From NCBI GenBank assembly GCA_902776565.1, contig CACYQN010000026.1:1-34375 (forward strand): DNA of 34,375 bases. The letters run 5' to 3'. Shown here piece after piece: positions 30,379-34,375 of the stretch. This DNA comes from an uncultured Bacteroidia bacterium (GTDB lineage: Bacteria; Bacteroidota; Bacteroidia; Bacteroidales; ML635J-15). The notes beneath the pieces are model-generated. The model was not told the origin of the DNA, did not search any database, and worked only from the letters and a program-made list of their open reading frames with translations. Position 1 is the stretch's first letter. Each line of letters begins with the position of its first letter. The position numbers and the translations under genes were made by a program.

Positions 30379-31387
30379 TAGCAAGAAATCGATAGCCAAT
30401 TGTTTACAGAATATTATCGATATTCGTAAGACAAGTGACATACTTGCCATTTGTCCCACGCCAACTGGTTATTCGTGGTTAGGTGTGCAGGTGGCAACTT
30501 TATCGTTGTTCCCCAATTGTACATTTCAGATTCCACAGGATTATTCCAATCAGACATTAAGCGAAGAACAATTAGTAAAAATAGCGCAAACGATAAATGA
30601 TTTGGAATATGGGCAAGTCGTTTTCAGTGGTTTTTTGCCATATTTTGCAAAAATTATGAATAACATAAAGCCGAAAACGGCAATCAAGGTCCTTTATCAT
30701 GGATTCTTGTCGGAATTGTCTGGAAACGAGAAACAGGCAATGGCGTTTCGGGAAATGCTCGAACTGTTGGAATTAGGGCAAATACAAGCAATAGGATGTG
30801 TAAAGAAAGGTCTTGCGCAAAGTATTTCAAAAATGTATGGTGTAAGAGCCTGCGAGATAATATTGCCTAACAATCGAATTGCAGCAAACATAATTCCGAT
30901 GTCCAATGAAATAAATATTGGGTGCCTAGTAAATACATCGTTCAGAAAAAACATACATAATCAGGCTGTAGCGGCATTGATGGTCGAAAAGTCTGTTTTA
31001 CATGCATTTGAAACAACAGAACTTGCTTATTTGCCACAAGATAGGATAAAATATTATTCGCTTATGAATCATGATGAGTTTGTCGATTTATTGTCTAGAA
31101 TGTCGGTAAATATGCATGTGACTTTTAGCGAAAGCTGGGGACAAGTATTGTCGGAAAGCATATCGCAAGGTGTCCCTTGTTTGTCGGCATACACAAGTTC
31201 GTTCTTCGATTATGATGAGGATTTGAAGCAGAAACTTATTGTTGATGGCTTTGATGATTCGTGGCATATCTATAGAAAGATTGAAGAAGTGCTAAAGGAC
31301 AGAGATGCAATAGGAAAGCAGTGTATTGAGTATGCAAAACGATTGAATGTTTTGGCGGAAGAAAGGATAAATGTTTTTTTAGAGTAA
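30356..31387 (+). CDS. GT-B type glycosyltransferase (GT4-like)
   Basis: A 343-residue protein. The C-terminal block HVTFSESWGQVLSESISQGV followed by PCLSAYTSSFFDYDED (about 260-295) is the nucleotide-sugar-binding region of GT4-like enzymes, with the E-x7-E pattern (SESWGQVLSES). The N-terminal half (ICPTPTGYSWLGVQVATLSL, KVLYHGFLSELSGNEKQAM) fits the acceptor-side Rossmann-like domain. The start at 30356 overlaps the previous gene by 23 bp; a later start is possible but would remove conserved-looking sequence. It precedes the membrane sulfatase-family gene by 13 bp. Donor and linkage are unknown. Confidence 0.75.
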   Translation: MRIPFLNNSKKSIANCLQNIIDIRKTSDILAICPTPTGYSWLGVQVATLSLFPNCTFQIPQDYSNQTLSEEQLVKIAQTINDLEYGQVVFSGFLPYFAKIMNNIKPKTAIKVLYHGFLSELSGNEKQAMAFREMLELLELGQIQAIGCVKKGLAQSISKMYGVRACEIILPNNRIAANIIPMSNEINIGCLVNTSFRKNIHNQAVAALMVEKSVLHAFETTELAYLPQDRIKYYSLMNHDEFVDLLSRMSVNMHVTFSESWGQVLSESISQGVPCLSAYTSSFFDYDEDLKQKLIVDGFDDSWHIYRKIEEVLKDRDAIGKQCIEYAKRLNVLAEERINVFLE

Positions 31388-31400
31388 GGGAGATGATTAA

Positions 31401-33197
31401 ATGAACTGGAGAGTTGTAATTCAAAAACTTAAGTGTGCAGATTGGCTTACATTTGCGATTGTTACAATAGTCATATTTCTTAAGAATATATTATTTCATT
31501 ATTCATGTTTTGGGTATTTGGCTTTTAGTTCGTTGTGGACTGCCCCAGTTGATTTCTTCGCTTTTTATTTTGCTAAATTGTCTCCAGCGGTTTTTATTGC
31601 AAGTTTTTGTTTCATAACCAGACGAAAATGGTGGCTTGTGCCAGTTTGTTTGTTGCTAGACTTGTGGTTGGTTGCAGACTTAATATATTTTAGGGCAAAC
31701 GGATTTTTTCTTGATATTGACACGATTGCTATGGCAGGGAATATGGACGGCTTCTGGTCGTCGGTTGGGGCATATATTAATTGGTCGGTATATGTAATAG
31801 TCGCAACATCCATTCTATTGTTTGTGTATCTTGTATTTGTCTTCAAAAAGAAGATTGCAGATAATACAAACAATAGCTGGCTCGGTTTTGCTATTGGGAT
31901 GTCAGTTGTTATTGTGCTTGGATTGTTCAACTGGTTTTGTGGTTATAAGAATACAAAAGAAACTTCGCTAGGACAGGACGATGGTTGGAAGTATAATTGT
32001 ATAACAGCAGTCCAGAATGTTGAGTCTGGCAATTTTCAGATGTTCAATTGGTGTGTCTCGCAATGGGTGGAAGCGCAAAGCCCCATGCATTTTTTTCCGG
32101 CATTGGCCTATTCTGGTATATACAGAGCATATTATCATAGTAATAATGATGTAGAACTTTCCGAGTCCGACAAACAGAAGGTCACCAGATTTATACGGCC
32201 GCAAAAGCCAATAGCCCCTAGTGATAATCTAATTGTTATTATAGGTGAAAGTTTTGAGAGTTGGGTTGTCGGATTGTGTGATGATATTGGCGAAAATGTT
32301 GCACCAAATATGACCAAATATGCATATATGGATAACACTATGTATTGTAGTAAAATAAAGTGTCAGGTGAGGTCTGGTTCTTCTGGGGATGGTCAAATGA
32401 TAATAAATACTGGGTTGTTGCCAATATCAACAGGTGCGGCCTGTATGACATACGGAGACAATATATATCCGAATATTGCCGAAAAGTATATATATAGTTG
32501 TGTAGTAAATCCATGCTCTGATGTTTGGAACCAAAAGCAAATAACAGAAAAGTATGGATATCGGAATTTGTTGCAGATGAATACGGGAAGTTGGCAATCT
32601 GGCGATTCCCTTGCTTTTACAATGGCGCATGAGATTGTCGATTCTTGTCTTCAGCCATTCTCTATGCAAATCATAACAGTAACTACGCATTCCCCATTTG
32701 ATTGTGGAGGTCGTGTAAATATGCATTTCCCAGAAGAAATGCCAGATAATCTGCGCAATTATCTTAACTGTATGCATTATGCTGATAGTTGCATAGGAGT
32801 GTTTCTGTCAAGGCTTGAAAGAGATTCATTATTGGATAATACGACTGTCGTAATTACTGGTGACCATACAATATTTAAGAAATCATTGTTGTCGGAATAT
32901 CAGCAGTTTGCTCAAAAGTACAATTATCCAATTCCTGCAGAAGAGTCTTATTGCCCGTTGCTAATTTTGTCGCCAAGGATAAAAGAAAACATGAAGATTG
33001 ACGAACTTTGCTATCAGATGGACATATATCCGACAATAATAAATCTTGTTGGCGAAGAAGGGTATAGTTGGAAAGGTTTCGGTGTAAATCTGTTAGATAG
33101 TGTAGCGCGTCACAATCGTCCAATAACAGAACAAGAAGCCTACATTCTTTCCGATAAAATTATAAGGAGCAATTATTTTGCGGAAATTAAAAAATGA
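31401..33197 (+). CDS. Membrane-anchored sulfatase/LtaS-family phosphotransferase
   Basis: A 598-residue inner-membrane protein. The first 185 residues hold about four to five hydrophobic segments (WLTFAIVTIVIFLKNILF, AVFIASFCFI, WWLVPVCLLLDLWLVADLIY, SVYVIVATSILLFVYLVFVF, FAIGMSVVIVLGLFNWF). Residues about 275-560 form an alkaline-phosphatase-superfamily domain: NLIVIIGESFESWVVG, the probable nucleophile serine in VRSGSSGDGQM (about 322-332), VTTHSPFD (about 430) and the metal-binding VITGDHT (about 483-489). This is the layout of LtaS/OpgB/MdoB-type enzymes, which transfer phosphoglycerol or phosphoethanolamine outside the inner membrane. It probably decorates the polysaccharide or lipid A core. 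It is the last sugar gene before the right-hand AAA-ATPase copy. Confidence 0.85.
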   Translation: MNWRVVIQKLKCADWLTFAIVTIVIFLKNILFHYSCFGYLAFSSLWTAPVDFFAFYFAKLSPAVFIASFCFITRRKWWLVPVCLLLDLWLVADLIYFRANGFFLDIDTIAMAGNMDGFWSSVGAYINWSVYVIVATSILLFVYLVFVFKKKIADNTNNSWLGFAIGMSVVIVLGLFNWFCGYKNTKETSLGQDDGWKYNCITAVQNVESGNFQMFNWCVSQWVEAQSPMHFFPALAYSGIYRAYYHSNNDVELSESDKQKVTRFIRPQKPIAPSDNLIVIIGESFESWVVGLCDDIGENVAPNMTKYAYMDNTMYCSKIKCQVRSGSSGDGQMIINTGLLPISTGAACMTYGDNIYPNIAEKYIYSCVVNPCSDVWNQKQITEKYGYRNLLQMNTGSWQSGDSLAFTMAHEIVDSCLQPFSMQIITVTTHSPFDCGGRVNMHFPEEMPDNLRNYLNCMHYADSCIGVFLSRLERDSLLDNTTVVITGDHTIFKKSLLSEYQQFAQKYNYPIPAEESYCPLLILSPRIKENMKIDELCYQMDIYPTIINLVGEEGYSWKGFGVNLLDSVARHNRPITEQEAYILSDKIIRSNYFAEIKK

Positions 33198-33310
33198 TGT
33201 GGGCTTTAGTTTCTTTTCGAAAAATAACTGCCGTCATATCGACGGTTAAAATTGTAATGTTGATGCCGAAAAATATTGTGTTATCTTTAATGTCGTAAGC
33301 ATAAAAATCA

Positions 33311-33318
33311 TATCTTTG
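33311..33318 (+). promoter_or_regulatory. -7 box of the right-hand AAA-ATPase gene
   Basis: TATCTTTG lies 16 bp before the ATG at 33335. A TTTA sits 21 bp upstream in place of TTTG. The surroundings (AATCA before, CAGAAAA after) align with the promoter of the other AAA-ATPase copy at 19165. Confidence 0.5.
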
Positions 33319-33334
33319 CAGAAAATAAAATGCA

Positions 33335-34375
33335 ATGAAGTATCCTATTGGCATACAGAGTTTTGAAAAAATAAGAACGGAAGGCTTCGTGTACGTTGAC
33401 AAGACCGCCTTTGTATATAAGCTTGCAAGCGAAGGTTGCTATTACTTTCTGTCTCGTCCGCGTAGATTCGGGAAAAGTTTGCTGATATCTACTATGGAAG
33501 CTTATTTCCGCGGGAAGACGGAACTGTTTGAAGGCTTGGCTATAAGCAAGTTGGAAAAGGAATGGAATACATATCCGATACTTCATCTCGATTTGAACAG
33601 CAGGGAGTATAAGGATGAATCGTCGCTGGAAACAGAATTGTTCCTGCATGTGATAGACAAGGCTTTCGAACAAACAGGCAGACAGGTGGTAATACTTGTC
33701 GATGAATACGACAAGCCGTTGTTGCAAACTATAGGCAACAATGTGCTGCAGGATATCTATCGGAGCAAACTTAAGGCGTTTTATTCTGTTTTGAAAACCC
33801 AAGATGCCAAGATACGCTTTGCATTTCTTACAGGTGTAACAAAGTTTGGCAAGGTTAGCGTATTCAGCGACCTTAATAATCTGACGGACATATCTTTCGA
33901 CCGTAGGTATTCTGCAATATGCGGAGTTACAGAAGCCGAACTGCACGAGTACTTTGATGCAAGCGTGGCAGAATTGGCAGATGTAAATGGCATGACAAAG
34001 GACGAGTGCTACGGCCAGTTGAAATTGGATTATGACGGCTACCACTTCGACTGGAACACTCCTGGAATTTATAATCCTTTCAGTTTGCTAAATACACTTT
34101 CGAGCTGTCAGTTCCGCGACTATTGGTTCGAGACTGGTACGCCAACTTTCCTTGTCCACCAGTTGCAGAAAGCAAATTATCGTCTCGATGAAATGACCGA
34201 GGAGAAACTCACTGCCGATACGCTTAATTCCATTGATATAATGGACGAAAATCCATTGCCATTGTTGTATCAGAGTGGCTACCTGACTATAAAGGATTAC
34301 GACACTGAATTCAAGTTCTATACTCTCGGTTTCCCAAACAGAGAGGTTCGCGAGGGCTTTGTAAAGTATTTGCAG
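33335..34375 (+). CDS. AAA-ATPase_like/PD-(D/E)XK protein, second copy, 3' end outside the window
   Basis: An open frame of 347 codons running off the right edge, paralogous to 19190-20738. It carries MKYPIGIQSFEKI, YVDKTAFVYKL, the P-loop-like FLSRPRRFGKSLLISTM, Walker B VVILVDEYDKPLL, FLTGVTKFGKVSVFSDLNN and PLLYQSGYLTIKDYD. The nuclease domain expected at the C-terminus is not visible. Compared with the other copy it lacks 23 codons: LETEL joins directly to FLHVIDKAFEQTG, removing the NRHLEQWEKIYGDE segment that the first copy encodes once its frame is restored. The deletion is in frame but may affect the ATPase fold. Bases 33455-33640 are almost identical (183/186) to 19310-19495, while the sequence just before is only about 64% identical. 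Function of the family is unknown. Confidence 0.85.
   Translation, partial: MKYPIGIQSFEKIRTEGFVYVDKTAFVYKLASEGCYYFLSRPRRFGKSLLISTMEAYFRGKTELFEGLAISKLEKEWNTYPILHLDLNSREYKDESSLETELFLHVIDKAFEQTGRQVVILVDEYDKPLLQTIGNNVLQDIYRSKLKAFYSVLKTQDAKIRFAFLTGVTKFGKVSVFSDLNNLTDISFDRRYSAICGVTEAELHEYFDASVAELADVNGMTKDECYGQLKLDYDGYHFDWNTPGIYNPFSLLNTLSSCQFRDYWFETGTPTFLVHQLQKANYRLDEMTEEKLTADTLNSIDIMDENPLPLLYQSGYLTIKDYDTEFKFYTLGFPNREVREGFVKYLQ

Noticed and set aside
33229..33246. Hairpin CCGTC...GACGG as terminator after the LtaS-like gene
   Set aside because: Only a five-pair stem and a poor T-tract; transcription may or may not end here, so it is not listed.

Overview
The window comes from a member of the Bacteroidota, most likely the order Bacteroidales. 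The evidence is the promoter type (TTG or TTTG, 19-20 bp, then TAnnTTTG) seen before several genes, the moderate to low GC content, and Bacteroidota-typical families (DUF6266, AAA-ATPase_like/PD-(D/E)XK proteins, four-helix-bundle S23 proteins). The species cannot be named from the sequence alone.

Left end (1-3872). Four genes lie on the minus strand: the 5' part of a secreted LamG-like protein, two tandem DUF6266 paralogues, and a small protein with a C-terminal helix-turn-helix. Between them are gene-poor stretches filled with a dispersed repeat (TTGAAAGTTGAGAGTTG plus a TTCG...GCTCAG element). In the LamG-like gene this repeat is translated as the signal peptide.

Polysaccharide locus (3873-33197, all plus strand). 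It encodes an ABC-transporter export pair (wzm, wzt). One sugar pathway has an NDP-hexose 2,3-dehydratase, a Gfo/Idh-type 3-ketoreductase and a DegT-type aminotransferase, which together predict a 2,6-dideoxy amino sugar. The GDP-fucose pathway is present (gmd, fcl). Other members are a WbqC-like protein, a polysaccharide pyruvyl transferase, a GNAT-glycosyltransferase fusion, six further glycosyltransferases, a hexapeptide acyltransferase and a membrane sulfatase/LtaS-like transferase. Together they would build nucleotide sugars, assemble and decorate an O-antigen or capsule chain, and export it. No initiating phosphoglycosyltransferase, wzx or wzy is in view.

The locus is punctuated by genes with no obvious role in sugar chemistry, placed exactly at gene borders. 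HipBA and an AbiE-type toxin-antitoxin pair sit between wzm and wzt. One AlbA_2/Schlafen-like ATP-binding protein lies between the aminotransferase and wbqC, and another lies between a glycosyltransferase and the acyltransferase. A frameshifted AAA-ATPase/nuclease gene lies before gmd, an S23 four-helix-bundle gene between gmd and fcl, and a second AAA-ATPase copy at the right edge. Several are bounded by direct or inverted repeats or by relics of other genes (gmd 5' end, GT2 5' end, an AlbA_2-like remnant), and most carry their own TAnnTTTG promoter. This repeated border insertion of toxin-antitoxin and putative defence or selfish genes is the most interesting pattern in the window.
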